Source: Pseudomonas sp. CFII64
GTDB lineage: Bacteria > Pseudomonadota > Gammaproteobacteria > Pseudomonadales > Pseudomonadaceae
Assembly (NCBI RefSeq): GCF_000416235.1
Contig: NZ_ATLO01000049.1
Location: 310,001-374,000 of the forward strand
Length of the DNA: 64,000 nucleotides
Direction: 5' to 3'
The notes under the pieces are model-generated. The model searched no databases. It was not told the origin of the DNA and worked only from the letters and a program-made list of their open reading frames with translations. The translations under genes were made by a program, and so were the position numbers. Every line of letters begins with the position of its first letter. The first letter of the stretch is position 1. Below, piece by piece: positions 42,392 to 51,062 of this stretch.

Positions 42392-44362
42392 TTAAAACCG
42401 CACGGTAGTCGACGCCCACAACGTGCGGCCGTAATTGACCGTGCCGTAGGTTTCGTCGTCCAGGCGTTTGTCGGTCACGTTGTACATCGCGGCGTTGAAC
42501 GAGACATTTTTGGTCAGCTCATACGAGCCGCCGAAATCCGCCGTGGTATACCCCGGTGACGCCTCGTCGTTGATGGTGTTGCCGTACTCTTCGCCGTAGT
42601 AATTCACCGATGCCCAGAGTTGGGTCTTGTCGTTCAGGGTCCAGTCGGTGCGGATGTTGGCCTTCTGCTCCGGCGTCAGCGCCAGAGGCGCGCCCGCGTT
42701 GGTACCGGTTTTCTGTTCCGAGTCGGTGTAGGTGTAATTGCCTTTGACGGCCAGGGTCGGTGTCAGGTCCCAGCGACCATTCAACTCGACGCCCTGAATC
42801 ACTGCCTGATCGACATTGACCCGATCCATGATGATGTAGCCGTTCCAGCGCTCAGTGGTGGTGATGGTCGATAACTTGTCCTTGAAGTCGTTGTAGAACA
42901 CCGTTGCGCCCGCCGACAGGTTATTGCGGTTGGACCACAGCGCCGACAGCTCGTAGTTGGTGCTCGACTCGGGCTTGAGGTCCGGGTTGCCGAACATCAC
43001 GTACGTGTTGCGGCGCAGGTAAGCGTAATCCTCGACCACGGCGCGCAGTTCCGGGGCCTTGAAGCCACGGGCGATGCCGCCTTTGAGCGTCCAGTCATCG
43101 GTTGCGTGCCAGACGCCGTAGATGCGCGGGTTGAAATGCGTGCCGTACTCCTCGTGATGATCCATGCGCAGGCCGGTGGTCAACGAGAACGTGTCGGTCA
43201 TCGCCCACTCGTTCTCGGCGAACAGTGCCTTTTGCACCACGGAGAATTCGTAGTCGATCTTGTCGCCCAGGCCCTGGTTCCAGTCGGTGATCGTGGTTTC
43301 GTTCCATTGCAGGCCGGTGGTGGTGATGTTGTGCTCGGTGGGCATCACCAGCTTGGCGTCGAAAACGGTGTTCTTCACTTCCGGCTTACGGCCCAGCACG
43401 TCAGTCTGGGCGGCGCTGGCCAGGCCTTTGCGGCTGGATTTTTCCTGGGACAGCGCGATGTCCGACGTCGCCCAGCCCCAGCGGCCTTGATGCGACAACG
43501 ACCAGTGATCGCGATTGTTTTCCTGCTCGCGGGTCGCCCAGTTGGCGCTCAGGCCATCGCCATTCTTCAAGCGCGTGGCGCCCGCTTCGAGCAGGATGTC
43601 GTGATCGATGGTCGGCGTGAAAACCAGCCGCGCGGTGAGGTCTTTGTGATCGGCCTTGCTGAACCCGTTGGTGGTTTCGATATCGTCGTCGGCCTGGCGA
43701 TCCAGGTAACGACCCCAGACCTGCAGGCCGAGCAGATCGGTCATGATCGGGCCGTTGAGGTAGAACTGGGTCTGGCGCGCGTTGCCCTGATCGCTGTGCT
43801 GGCGCGCGGAATAATCGTAAGTGACCGAACCGCCCCACTGCGGCGAGACTTTGCGGGTAATCACGTTGATCACGCCGCCAATGGCATCGGAACCGTACAG
43901 CGACGACATCGGGCCGCGTACCACCTCGATACGCTCGATGGCCTCGGCGGGCGGAATGAAGCTTTGTTCATAACCCGAGTTGCCATTGACTCGCGATTCC
44001 CGGGCGCTCTGGCGTTTGCCGTCGACCAGGATCAGCGTGTAGTCGGCGGGCATGCCGCGAATGGAAATGTCTGTCTCATTGGCGCCGCCATTGACCGTGA
44101 CGCCTTCGACGTCACGCAATGCGTCGGTCAGGTCGCGGAACGAGCGTTTACGTAGCTCATCGCCGGTAATGATGGTGACGGAAGCGGGGGCATCTTCCAC
44201 GTTCTGCTCATAGCCGGAGGCCGTGACGGTCACTTCTTCAAGCAGGGTGACCGCAGCGGCTGCGCTGTCCTGAGCCTGAACGCTCGCGCTTTGGGCAATC
44301 AGGCAGGCCAGCGCGAGCTTCGTCATGGCGACTGCGGGCCGCAACCGAAATAGAGAATGCAT
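42392..44362 (-). CDS. TonB-dependent outer-membrane receptor, CirA-like
   Basis: Outer-membrane beta-barrel receptor of 656 residues that should import ferric catecholate-type siderophores using TonB energy. The signal peptide ends near ASVQAQ. The TonB box region is LLEEVTVTASG. The plug shows DISIRGMPADYTLILVDGKR and VVRGPMSSLYGSDAIGGVIN, nearly the CirA (colicin I receptor) wording. The last strand ends YGRTLWASTTVRF with the C-terminal Phe. AAGGA lies upstream of the ATG, and a Fur-like sequence sits further upstream. It is convergent with a two-component pair. Confidence 0.88.
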   Translation of the reverse strand: MHSLFRLRPAVAMTKLALACLIAQSASVQAQDSAAAAVTLLEEVTVTASGYEQNVEDAPASVTIITGDELRKRSFRDLTDALRDVEGVTVNGGANETDISIRGMPADYTLILVDGKRQSARESRVNGNSGYEQSFIPPAEAIERIEVVRGPMSSLYGSDAIGGVINVITRKVSPQWGGSVTYDYSARQHSDQGNARQTQFYLNGPIMTDLLGLQVWGRYLDRQADDDIETTNGFSKADHKDLTARLVFTPTIDHDILLEAGATRLKNGDGLSANWATREQENNRDHWSLSHQGRWGWATSDIALSQEKSSRKGLASAAQTDVLGRKPEVKNTVFDAKLVMPTEHNITTTGLQWNETTITDWNQGLGDKIDYEFSVVQKALFAENEWAMTDTFSLTTGLRMDHHEEYGTHFNPRIYGVWHATDDWTLKGGIARGFKAPELRAVVEDYAYLRRNTYVMFGNPDLKPESSTNYELSALWSNRNNLSAGATVFYNDFKDKLSTITTTERWNGYIIMDRVNVDQAVIQGVELNGRWDLTPTLAVKGNYTYTDSEQKTGTNAGAPLALTPEQKANIRTDWTLNDKTQLWASVNYYGEEYGNTINDEASPGYTTADFGGSYELTKNVSFNAAMYNVTDKRLDDETYGTVNYGRTLWASTTVRF

Positions 44363-44402
44363 GGAACTTCCTTACGATTCGGGGTTAAACGCGAATCGTA
44401 GG

Positions 44403-44412
44403 GATTCTCATT
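44403..44412 (-). promoter_or_regulatory. Possible Fur box half upstream of the TonB receptor gene
   Basis: On the minus strand AATGAGAATC matches 9 of 10 bases of the central Fur consensus AATGATAATC. The flanking hexamers do not match well, so this is a partial site. Iron control of such a receptor would be expected. Confidence 0.4.
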
Positions 44413-44594
44413 GGTGAAGGTTGGACAAGGTGTGACAGGTTTCAAGGCTAGGCGCATTGTCTGGCGAAAGCCTGTCGGAGCCTGCGGCATGGATGAGCTA
44501 TCTTGAAGAACCTTTCTGTCCGCCCCGGCTCTTAGCTTGTGGGCGGCTCTTGCCCGGCATGCTTCTGATGAAGCTCAAACTCTAAGGATTTGTT

Positions 44595-44996
44595 ATGACG
44601 GTTGCTTTCTGGTGTGTGTTGATCGCGATTTTCCTGCCAGTGGTGTGTGCAGGTATCGCCAAGTTTTCCAGTGGCAAGTTCAACGGCAAGCACAATCACA
44701 ATCCGCGTAATTTCCTGAATAACCTTGAAGGACTGCCCGCTCGTGCTCATGCGGCGCAGCTCAACAGTTTCGAGGCGCTGCCGGGTTTCATCGCTGCAGT
44801 GGTCATTGCGCACATTGCGGGCAACGCCCAATTGGTGACCATCGATGTGGTCGCGGTGCTGTTCATCACCAGTCGCCTGCTCTACATCATTTTCTACCTG
44901 GCTGACTGGCCTGCCTTGCGCTCGCTGGCCTGGCTCATTGGCATGGGCCTGATCGTCGGGCTATTCGTGGCTTCGGCGACGCCAATGCCGGCTTAA
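44595..44996 (+). CDS. MAPEG family membrane protein
   Basis: Small four-span membrane protein of 133 residues in the MAPEG (eicosanoid/glutathione metabolism) superfamily. Spans are visible at WCVLIAIFLPVVCAGIA, FEALPGFIAAVVIAHIAG, LVTIDVVAVLFITSRLLYII and LAWLIGMGLIVGLFVASA. The loop HNPRNFLNNLEGLPARAHAA with N, R and H residues between spans 1 and 2 is typical. AAGGA precedes the ATG. Bacterial members are rarely characterised and the substrate is unknown. Confidence 0.82.
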   Translation: MTVAFWCVLIAIFLPVVCAGIAKFSSGKFNGKHNHNPRNFLNNLEGLPARAHAAQLNSFEALPGFIAAVVIAHIAGNAQLVTIDVVAVLFITSRLLYIIFYLADWPALRSLAWLIGMGLIVGLFVASATPMPA

Positions 44997-45085
44997 GCTG
45001 GCGCCGTCACTGCGGCAATACAGCGCTTGGTCTTTGCCGGATGGCCGAGGATACTGGCCGCCGTTTCTCTCGGCCTGTGTTGATC

Positions 45086-45535
45086 ATGACTTTGAAAAGA
45101 CTGTGCGTTGTAGTGCTGGCCTGCGCGACCTTGAGCGCCTGCGGTGGTGTGGACCCGAATTCACCCTTGGGTCAGCGCAAGGCGATCTTCAAGCAGATGC
45201 TCAAGACCAGTGAAGACCTGGGCGGCATGTTGCGGGGTCGCGTGGCGTTTGACGGGCAGCGCTTCAGCGAGGGAGCGGTCAAGCTCGATAGCTTGTCCCA
45301 CGAACCCTGGAAACATTTCCCACAAGTCAAAGAAGAAGATCACACCAGCGCCAAGGATGATGTCTGGCAGAAACAGGCACGTTTTCAGGAGCTGGCCCGC
45401 TCGCTGGAATCAGCCACCGGCGCACTGGTGATCGCCAGCAATGAACGACCGTTCAAGTCCAGCAACCTGACGCCTGCGATGAGCAAGGTGGAAGGCGCTT
45501 GCGAGGCTTGTCATAAAGAGTTTCGTGACCATTGA
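45086..45535 (+). CDS. Cytochrome c'-like lipoprotein
   Basis: Protein of 149 residues with a lipoprotein signal ending LSAC (cysteine about residue 17), so probably anchored in a membrane facing the periplasm. The rest is helical and ends with one haem-binding CEACHKEFRDH, the C-terminal CxxCH position of cytochrome c'. KAIFKQMLKTSEDLGGMLRG fits the first helix of that four-helix bundle. Cytochromes c' bind gaseous ligands or transfer electrons. The lipid anchor is unusual for the family. An ATG at 45041 would place 15 residues ahead of the signal and is less likely. Confidence 0.8.
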   Translation: MTLKRLCVVVLACATLSACGGVDPNSPLGQRKAIFKQMLKTSEDLGGMLRGRVAFDGQRFSEGAVKLDSLSHEPWKHFPQVKEEDHTSAKDDVWQKQARFQELARSLESATGALVIASNERPFKSSNLTPAMSKVEGACEACHKEFRDH

Positions 45536-45550
45536 TATAAACCTGACCCC

Positions 45551-45684
45551 GTAGGAGGGGACTTGTCCCTGAATAGGCCGATGCAAGCGCTGAAGATTTC
45601 CTCTGCAGGCCCGACGCCTTCCCGGACAAGTCCGGTCCTGCCGGGCCAAATTGGCGCCTTCGCGACTAAAGTCGCTCCTGCGGC
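45551..45684. repeat. REP pair plus an extra half unit upstream of DUF1090 gene
   Basis: GTAGGAGGGGACTTGTCCCT faces CCCGGACAAGTCCGGTCCTG, the AGGGGACTTGTCCC family. A further half, GCGACTAAAGTCGCTCCTGC at about 45662-45681, belongs to a third REP subtype with core ACTAAAGT. They fill the convergent gap between the cytochrome and DUF1090 genes. Confidence 0.8.
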
Positions 45685-45714
45685 CGATTCGCGGGCAGTT
45701 GGAACGCTCCCGCC

Positions 45715-46125
45715 TCAATCCTCCGGCTGCACCGTCTCCAGCTCGGTCTGGGCGTCTTGCAGTTCCTTGCGGGACTCGGCGAGTTTGTCTTTGCGTTTGT
45801 TGATCTTCTCCGGATCGCCCTTGGTCATGGCCTTGTTCAGGTCGGCCTGACGACGACTGACTTCGCGCTTGGCATCCAGCACTTTCTGTTCTTGCTGCTT
45901 GACCAGCGTGGCCTCGCTGCAGTTGGCGTTCACTTCGCTCAGGGCTTTTTCCAGTCCAGCCTGCTGCTCTTTGTTGCCGTCGGCCTTGGCCTCTTCGAGT
46001 CTGGTGCTGATTTCCTGACTTTTGGCCACACATCCAGAGGCTTGCGGCGGCAGTTCAGCGGCAAAAACCGGCGTGGCGAACAGACCGATCAACGCCAGCA
46101 GGGCCCGGGGGGAAAAAAATGTCAT
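45715..46125 (-). CDS. DUF1090 family periplasmic protein (YqjC-like)
   Basis: Exported protein of 136 residues with a clear signal peptide (FFSPRALLALIGLFATPVFA, then AELPPQASGC). The mature part is one long charged coiled coil (REVSRRQADLNKAMTKGD, KLAESRKELQDAQTELETV) with two cysteines near its start. This is DUF1090, called YqjC in E. coli, function unknown. AAAGGAG lies upstream of the ATG at 46125, which decides against upstream codons overlapping ligB. Confidence 0.85.
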   Translation of the reverse strand: MTFFSPRALLALIGLFATPVFAAELPPQASGCVAKSQEISTRLEEAKADGNKEQQAGLEKALSEVNANCSEATLVKQQEQKVLDAKREVSRRQADLNKAMTKGDPEKINKRKDKLAESRKELQDAQTELETVQPED

Positions 46126-46139
46126 ATGAACTCCTTTTG

Positions 46140-46181
46140 AAAAAATAATGGCGCCGGGAGTGACGATAAAATTCCCGGCGC
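46140..46181 (-). terminator. Terminator of ligB
   Basis: GCGCCGGGA at 46151-46159 and TCCCGGCGC at 46173-46181 are a perfect 9-base inverted repeat with a 13-base loop. On the minus strand it is followed by CATTATTTTTT. It lies between the ligB stop and the DUF1090 start. Confidence 0.75.
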
Positions 46182-46207
46182 TGCAGTAACCACTTGGATC
46201 AGTAAAT

Positions 46208-47893
46208 CTAAAAGCCTTCGACGCCATAGGCCCGGAGCTGTTCGCTCAGCGCCAGCACCTCTGGATGCTGAAAAAATGCCACCAGTTGCTGCGCGCGTCC
46301 CGGACCTATGCCTGGCTCCGCTTGCCAGCGCTCAGCGCTGCGCGTCGCCAGCGCCTGCCAGTCAGGCCCTAATTGCGCGCTACCGGCGGGCGGCAGACCA
46401 ATGGCTGTGAGCCATGTTGCGAACGGTCTTTGCTTCGCGCTGCGCAAACTGTCGAGCAGTTTAGCGCTGCTGCGCTCACCGAGGCCGGGAATGTTAACAA
46501 GCTGATCACGATCCAGGGCCATCCAGTCGATCAGGCTGTTGATCCGACCGGCATTTACCAGCTTGTCCCAGCTGCCGGGACCGACGCCATTCAGCGCCAG
46601 GCCTTTTTTGCCGCTGAGCCAGACCAACCGAGCCCGGAACTGGCTTTCGCAGCCTGAAGTGGGCTGAAAGCAACTGAGGCCGTGAAACGCCTTGGGATCG
46701 GGAATTTCCAGATCAGCACGTTCCAGATTGCGCGAGACGACGCTGTCCAGGCGTGGAATGGTCAGGCCGGCAAGGCTCACCGCGATCTGATCACCGGGAT
46801 GAATATCCAGCTCCTGCCAACGTTGCAGGGAACCGACGCTGACCCGGCTTATCTTTCGATCGTCCAGCTGCACTGGCTTCAACTCCAGCACCGGGGTGAT
46901 TCGACCGCTGCGACCAATGTTGAAATTGACCTTGCGCACCTCAGCCAGCACCTGGGCATAAGGATATTTCCATGCCGCGATCCAGTACGGAGCCTTGGCC
47001 TGCCAGCGCTGAGCTGGCGGCCGTTCACCCTGGCGGATGACCACGCCGTCGGTGGCGAACGGCAGCGGTTGGCGATACCAGTGATCGCGCCATTGTTGCG
47101 CCTGAGCGAAGTTCGCCAGCGGCTCGCTGTAATGCGCGCTGGACTCGAACCCCAACGCTTTGAGGCCGGCCATGCGCTCGGTCATGCCTGCCGGGCCATC
47201 TGGCCAGTCCCAGACGAACAGGCCAATCGACCCGGCTTCTTCGGCGCTGACGACATTGCGCGCCAGCAGCCCGGCGACTTTGCTGCGGGCGTTGAGGCTG
47301 CCTTGTGTCGCCTGCACATGATTCTCCAGTCGCCAATACAACTCGCCCTGCAACACCAGGGTTTCTTCCCACGGCAAATGTTCCGGAATCGCTGCAATGA
47401 GTCGCCCATGAGCCGTCCAGTCCTGGCCGCTAACGCCATCGCCGCGACTGATCACCCGGGCCAGTGCGCCTCGCTCATACACCAGGGTCACCGCCACGCC
47501 GTCGACTTTCGGCTGAATCCACAGATCGCCGCGCCCGTTGAGCCAGGCACGCACGGCGTTTTCGTCCGCCAGCTTATTCAGGCCGGTGTGCGGTATTGGA
47601 TGGAGGATCGGGCCGCCGGCGGTTTTGAGCGGGTTGTCGTTGACCGGCGCCGGTTGCGCAAAACAGGTCCGCAGGAAGTCCAGCCGCTGACGGGATTGGT
47701 CGTACAGCTCGTCCTTGATCAGCGCAACGCCCTGGCGATGGTAACTGTCGTCCCATTGCGCAATCTGGCCTTGCAACTCAGTGATCTCGCTGCGCGTCTT
47801 GGCGGGCGTCCAGTCGGGGCATTTGACGGCTTGAGCGTTGCTGGCGAACAGGGCAAAAACCACGCACGTGGAGGCACGCAGGAAAGGCAGCAT
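46208..47893 (-). CDS. ligB: NAD-dependent DNA ligase LigB
   Basis: Second NAD-dependent DNA ligase of gamma-proteobacteria, 561 residues (E. coli LigB is 560). The adenylation motif KVDG has its lysine at about 129 (LWIQPKVDGVAVTLVYERG). The OB and helix-hairpin-helix regions follow (LVNIPGLGERSSAKLLDSL; AEPGIGPGRAQQLVAFFQ). The zinc finger and BRCT domain of LigA are missing, as known for LigB. The N-terminus LPFLRASTCVVFALFASNA followed by QAVKCPDW looks like a signal peptide, a feature shared with E. coli LigB. The role is not settled. Confidence 0.93.
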   Translation of the reverse strand: MLPFLRASTCVVFALFASNAQAVKCPDWTPAKTRSEITELQGQIAQWDDSYHRQGVALIKDELYDQSRQRLDFLRTCFAQPAPVNDNPLKTAGGPILHPIPHTGLNKLADENAVRAWLNGRGDLWIQPKVDGVAVTLVYERGALARVISRGDGVSGQDWTAHGRLIAAIPEHLPWEETLVLQGELYWRLENHVQATQGSLNARSKVAGLLARNVVSAEEAGSIGLFVWDWPDGPAGMTERMAGLKALGFESSAHYSEPLANFAQAQQWRDHWYRQPLPFATDGVVIRQGERPPAQRWQAKAPYWIAAWKYPYAQVLAEVRKVNFNIGRSGRITPVLELKPVQLDDRKISRVSVGSLQRWQELDIHPGDQIAVSLAGLTIPRLDSVVSRNLERADLEIPDPKAFHGLSCFQPTSGCESQFRARLVWLSGKKGLALNGVGPGSWDKLVNAGRINSLIDWMALDRDQLVNIPGLGERSSAKLLDSLRSAKQRPFATWLTAIGLPPAGSAQLGPDWQALATRSAERWQAEPGIGPGRAQQLVAFFQHPEVLALSEQLRAYGVEGF

Positions 47894-48081
47894 CGAAGCA
47901 TCCTTGCTTGAAGAGGTAACTGACAGGCTAGCTGCTGCGCTTGAAGGCTGGCGGGTGGCGTAGTTACCGGGTTTTTCCGCCAGTACAGTTCGCCGGGTTT
48001 TGCTCGGCGACTGTGTCTTTGAAGCTTGACGAGGGGCATGCAAGATTGCCCTTCAATAGCCACGCGCTCAGGGGATCAATC

Positions 48082-48702
48082 ATGGATATTTCGACCTTGG
48101 CGGTTTTCGTCCCGGCCTGTTTCGCGCTGAACATGGCGCCCGGTCCGAACAACCTGCTGTCCATCAGCAACGCCACCCGCTACGGTTTTGCCAAGTCGTG
48201 CCTGGGCGGGCTGGGACGCCTGGTGGCGTTCGCGATCATGATTGCGCTGGCGGCGGTGGGGCTTACCGCAGTGCTGCACACGTCTGAATGGTTGTTTCAT
48301 GCGATCAAGATTGTCGGTGCGGCCTACCTGTTTTATCTCGCCATCCAGCTATGGCGAGCCCGCGCAGACGAGGCCGGCGAATCGGGGGTGCCCGCCAAAG
48401 GCACGGGCAGCCTTGCGCGTCAGGAGTTTCTGGTGGCCATCGGCAATCCCAAGGCGATCCTGCTGTTTACCGCTTTCCTGCCGCAATTCATCGATCAGAC
48501 AGGCGTGGTAACCGATCAATTCGCCGTGTTGGGCGGGCTGTTCCTCGCCATGGAATGCATCGCCATCGCGCTTTACGCGTGCATGGGCATTCATGCCCGA
48601 CGCCTGTTCGCCCGGCCGAGCGGCAAAAGGTTGTTCAACCGGATCTGCGCCGGTTTGCTGGCCAGCGCAGCTTCAGTGTTGTTAGTGGCGAGAAGGGCGT
48701 AA
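48082..48702 (+). CDS. LysE/RhtB family amino-acid exporter
   Basis: Inner-membrane exporter of 206 residues with about six spans. The family signature after span 1, ALNMAPGPNNLLSISNATRY, is clear, and QEFLVAIGNPKAILLFTAFL contains the conserved NPK region. The ATG at 48082 follows AGGGGATCAATC. Members export amino acids or small metabolites; the substrate is not predictable here. It is divergent from ligB and convergent with metK. Confidence 0.88.
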   Translation: MDISTLAVFVPACFALNMAPGPNNLLSISNATRYGFAKSCLGGLGRLVAFAIMIALAAVGLTAVLHTSEWLFHAIKIVGAAYLFYLAIQLWRARADEAGESGVPAKGTGSLARQEFLVAIGNPKAILLFTAFLPQFIDQTGVVTDQFAVLGGLFLAMECIAIALYACMGIHARRLFARPSGKRLFNRICAGLLASAASVLLVARRA

Positions 48703-48753
48703 GGACGCCAGGAACATGCGTTGCCTTGGTGGAAGAGGATGGGGCACGCAAAC

Positions 48754-48790
48754 AAAAAAGCCCCTGACGACACAGTCGCCAAGGGCTTTT
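48754..48790 (-). terminator. Terminator between LysE gene and metK
   Basis: AAAAAAGCCC and GGGCTTTTCTT with the inner arms GACGAC/AGTCGCC form an imperfect stem-loop flanked by A and T runs. It can end metK on the minus strand and perhaps the LysE transcript on the other. Confidence 0.7.
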
Positions 48791-48814
48791 CTTACGCCTG
48801 AAGCTTAAGGCGTA

Positions 48815-50005
48815 TTACAGACCGGCAGCGGCGCGCAGGGCGTCGGCGCGGTCGGTTTTTTCCCAGGTGAAGGCGGTGAAGGTGTCATCGCCCACTGTCA
48901 TTTCAACCGGGGTGCGACCGAAGTGGCCGTAGGCCGCAGTGGCCTGGTACATCGGGTGCAGCAGGTCGAGCATGGTGGTGATCGCGTATGGACGCAGGTC
49001 GAAGTTGTCGCGAACCAGCTTGATGATCTTGTCATCGGACAGCTTGCCGGTGCCGAAGGTGTTCAACGAAATCGAAGTCGGTTGCGCGACGCCGATTGCG
49101 TAGGAAACCTGGATCTCGCAACGCTCGGCCAGGCCGGCAGCGACGATGTTCTTGGCAACGTAACGACCGGCGTAAGCCGCCGAACGGTCAACCTTGGATG
49201 GGTCCTTGCCGGAGAACGCGCCGCCGCCGTGACGAGCCATGCCGCCGTAGGTGTCGACGATGATCTTGCGACCGGTCAGGCCGCAGTCGCCAACCGGGCC
49301 ACCGATGATGAAGTTGCCGGTCGGGTTGATGTGGAACTGGGTGTCTTTGTGCAGCAGTTCAGCTGGCAGTACGTGCTTGACGATCAGTTCCATCACGCCT
49401 TCGCGCAGATCTTTGTAGGACACTTCCGGGTTGTGCTGGGTCGACAGAACGATGGCGTCGATGCCGACAACCTTGCCGTTTTCGTAACGGCAAGTGACCT
49501 GGGATTTAGCGTCCGGACGCAACCACGGCAGCAGGCCGGATTTACGGGCTTCAGCCTGGCGATGCACCAGTTGGTGTGCGAACGTGATCGGTGCAGGCAT
49601 CAGCACGTCGGTTTCGTTGCTGGCATAGCCGAACATCAGGCCCTGGTCTCCAGCGCCCTGATCTTCAGGCTTGCTGCGGTCAACGCCCTGGGCGATGTCC
49701 ACGGACTGCTTGCCGATGATGTTCATCACGCCGCAGGTCGCGCCGTCGAAGCCGACGTCGGAGCTGTTGTAGCCGATGTCGAGAATGACTTTACGAACGA
49801 TGTCTTCCAGATCGACCCAAGCCGATGTGGACACTTCGCCAGCAATGATCGCCACGCCGGTCTTGACCAGCGTTTCGCACGCTACACGGGCGAATTTGTC
49901 TTCAGCGATGATGGCGTCCAGAACCGCGTCGGAAATCTGGTCGGCGATTTTGTCTGGATGCCCTTCGGACACGGACTCGGAGGTGAAAAGGGAGTATTCG
50001 CTCAT
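48815..50005 (-). CDS. metK: S-adenosylmethionine synthetase
   Basis: Makes SAM from methionine and ATP; homotetramer in the cytoplasm. The 396-residue product is full length. Landmarks are FTSESVSEGHPDKIADQISD, GAGDQGLMFGYA (hexapeptide motif), the phosphate-binding loop GGGAFSGKDPSKVDRSAAY, and HFGR near the end. AGGAAA precedes the ATG. It lies 20 bases downstream of the ArsR-methyltransferase gene on the same strand, so the two may be cotranscribed. Confidence 0.98.
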   Translation of the reverse strand: MSEYSLFTSESVSEGHPDKIADQISDAVLDAIIAEDKFARVACETLVKTGVAIIAGEVSTSAWVDLEDIVRKVILDIGYNSSDVGFDGATCGVMNIIGKQSVDIAQGVDRSKPEDQGAGDQGLMFGYASNETDVLMPAPITFAHQLVHRQAEARKSGLLPWLRPDAKSQVTCRYENGKVVGIDAIVLSTQHNPEVSYKDLREGVMELIVKHVLPAELLHKDTQFHINPTGNFIIGGPVGDCGLTGRKIIVDTYGGMARHGGGAFSGKDPSKVDRSAAYAGRYVAKNIVAAGLAERCEIQVSYAIGVAQPTSISLNTFGTGKLSDDKIIKLVRDNFDLRPYAITTMLDLLHPMYQATAAYGHFGRTPVEMTVGDDTFTAFTWEKTDRADALRAAAGL

Positions 50006-50025
50006 CTCTACGGGTTTCCTGAATT

Positions 50026-51021
50026 TTACCGATGGTGAGTGTTGCCAGCCGGTCGCTGAAAGTGGCGAACCTGGATCTGGAAACCATTACGTAAGCCTAC
50101 ATAAAGGCTTTCCCCGGGAACTAGCCCCGCAGCGATGGCCCAACGGGCCAGATCATCCTGTTCAAAACCCAACCAGAGATCGCCACAGGCTTCCTTTGCC
50201 CAGCTCTGGTCGTGGCTACATAACTCTGTCACCAACAGGCTACCGCCTGGTTGCACCAGGTTGGCCAGTTGTTTGAGTGCTTCGGCCGGTGCGGCGAAGT
50301 GGTGAAGCACCATGTTCAAGACCACGCAATCGGCGCACACGTTGGCGGCACCCAATGCATCGGCCAGTTTCAGCTCGACGTTAGCCAGCTGCTCACGCGT
50401 ACAGACCTGACGGGCCAGTTCGAGCATTGCCGGGCTGTTGTCCAGCGCCGTCACATGCTTGAAGCGGCGCGCCAGTTCCGGCAGAAAACCGCCATCGCCG
50501 GGGCCGACTTCCAGTGCCGTGGCCTCAGGCCCGAAGCTCAGTTTGTCGAGCAGCGACAGCAAGCTGTCACGGTACTGCGCCAGACTGGCGATCAAATCCT
50601 GCTGGGCGCGAAATTTCTCGGCGGTGCGTGCGAAAAAATCCTGGCTGGCGCTGGCCCGTTGCCGATGCACCAATCCGATTCGGGCTTGCACATCGTCCGG
50701 CAGCACCAGCGAGTCCACTTCATCGAGCAATGCCGCGTGCAAGCGGCCGCCGGTTTGCCCGGTGTGGGGCAGCGCGCGACGATAGAAAATCGCATTGCCT
50801 TCGCGACGAGTCGCTACCAGATCCGCCTGGGCCAGCACCTTGAGGTGATGACTCATGCCGGATTGGCCGATGGCGAAAATCTGCGCCAGCTCCAGCACGC
50901 CGAACGAATCGTTGGCCAGGGCACGCAAGACATTCAGCCGCAGTGGATCGCCGCCGGCCTTGCACAAGGCAGAAAGGTCGTCGCAATCGTCGTGGCGAAT
51001 GGCAGGTACACGAAGGTTCAT
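50026..51021 (-). CDS. ArsR-type HTH fused to SAM-dependent methyltransferase (SahR-like regulator)
   Basis: Protein of 331 residues with two domains. Residues about 10-105 are an ArsR winged helix (LRLNVLRALANDSFGVLELA; GMSHHLKVLAQADLVATRRE). Residues about 150-310 are a class I methyltransferase fold with motif I ALEVGPGDGGFLPELARR, DNSPAMLELAR, and LNMVLHHFAAP. It sits just upstream of metK and is divergent from tkt, with a perfect palindrome 42 bases before its start. SahR, an ArsR-family SAH-responsive repressor of methionine-cycle genes, is known from other Proteobacteria. Genomic context makes a SahR-like role likely, but enzymatic activity cannot be excluded. The ribosome site is weak. 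Confidence 0.8.
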   Translation of the reverse strand: MNLRVPAIRHDDCDDLSALCKAGGDPLRLNVLRALANDSFGVLELAQIFAIGQSGMSHHLKVLAQADLVATRREGNAIFYRRALPHTGQTGGRLHAALLDEVDSLVLPDDVQARIGLVHRQRASASQDFFARTAEKFRAQQDLIASLAQYRDSLLSLLDKLSFGPEATALEVGPGDGGFLPELARRFKHVTALDNSPAMLELARQVCTREQLANVELKLADALGAANVCADCVVLNMVLHHFAAPAEALKQLANLVQPGGSLLVTELCSHDQSWAKEACGDLWLGFEQDDLARWAIAAGLVPGESLYVGLRNGFQIQVRHFQRPAGNTHHR

Positions 51022-51062
51022 AGGGCTGGCAGTCTAGTTAGCGACCTCGGTTGTCGCAAGAG

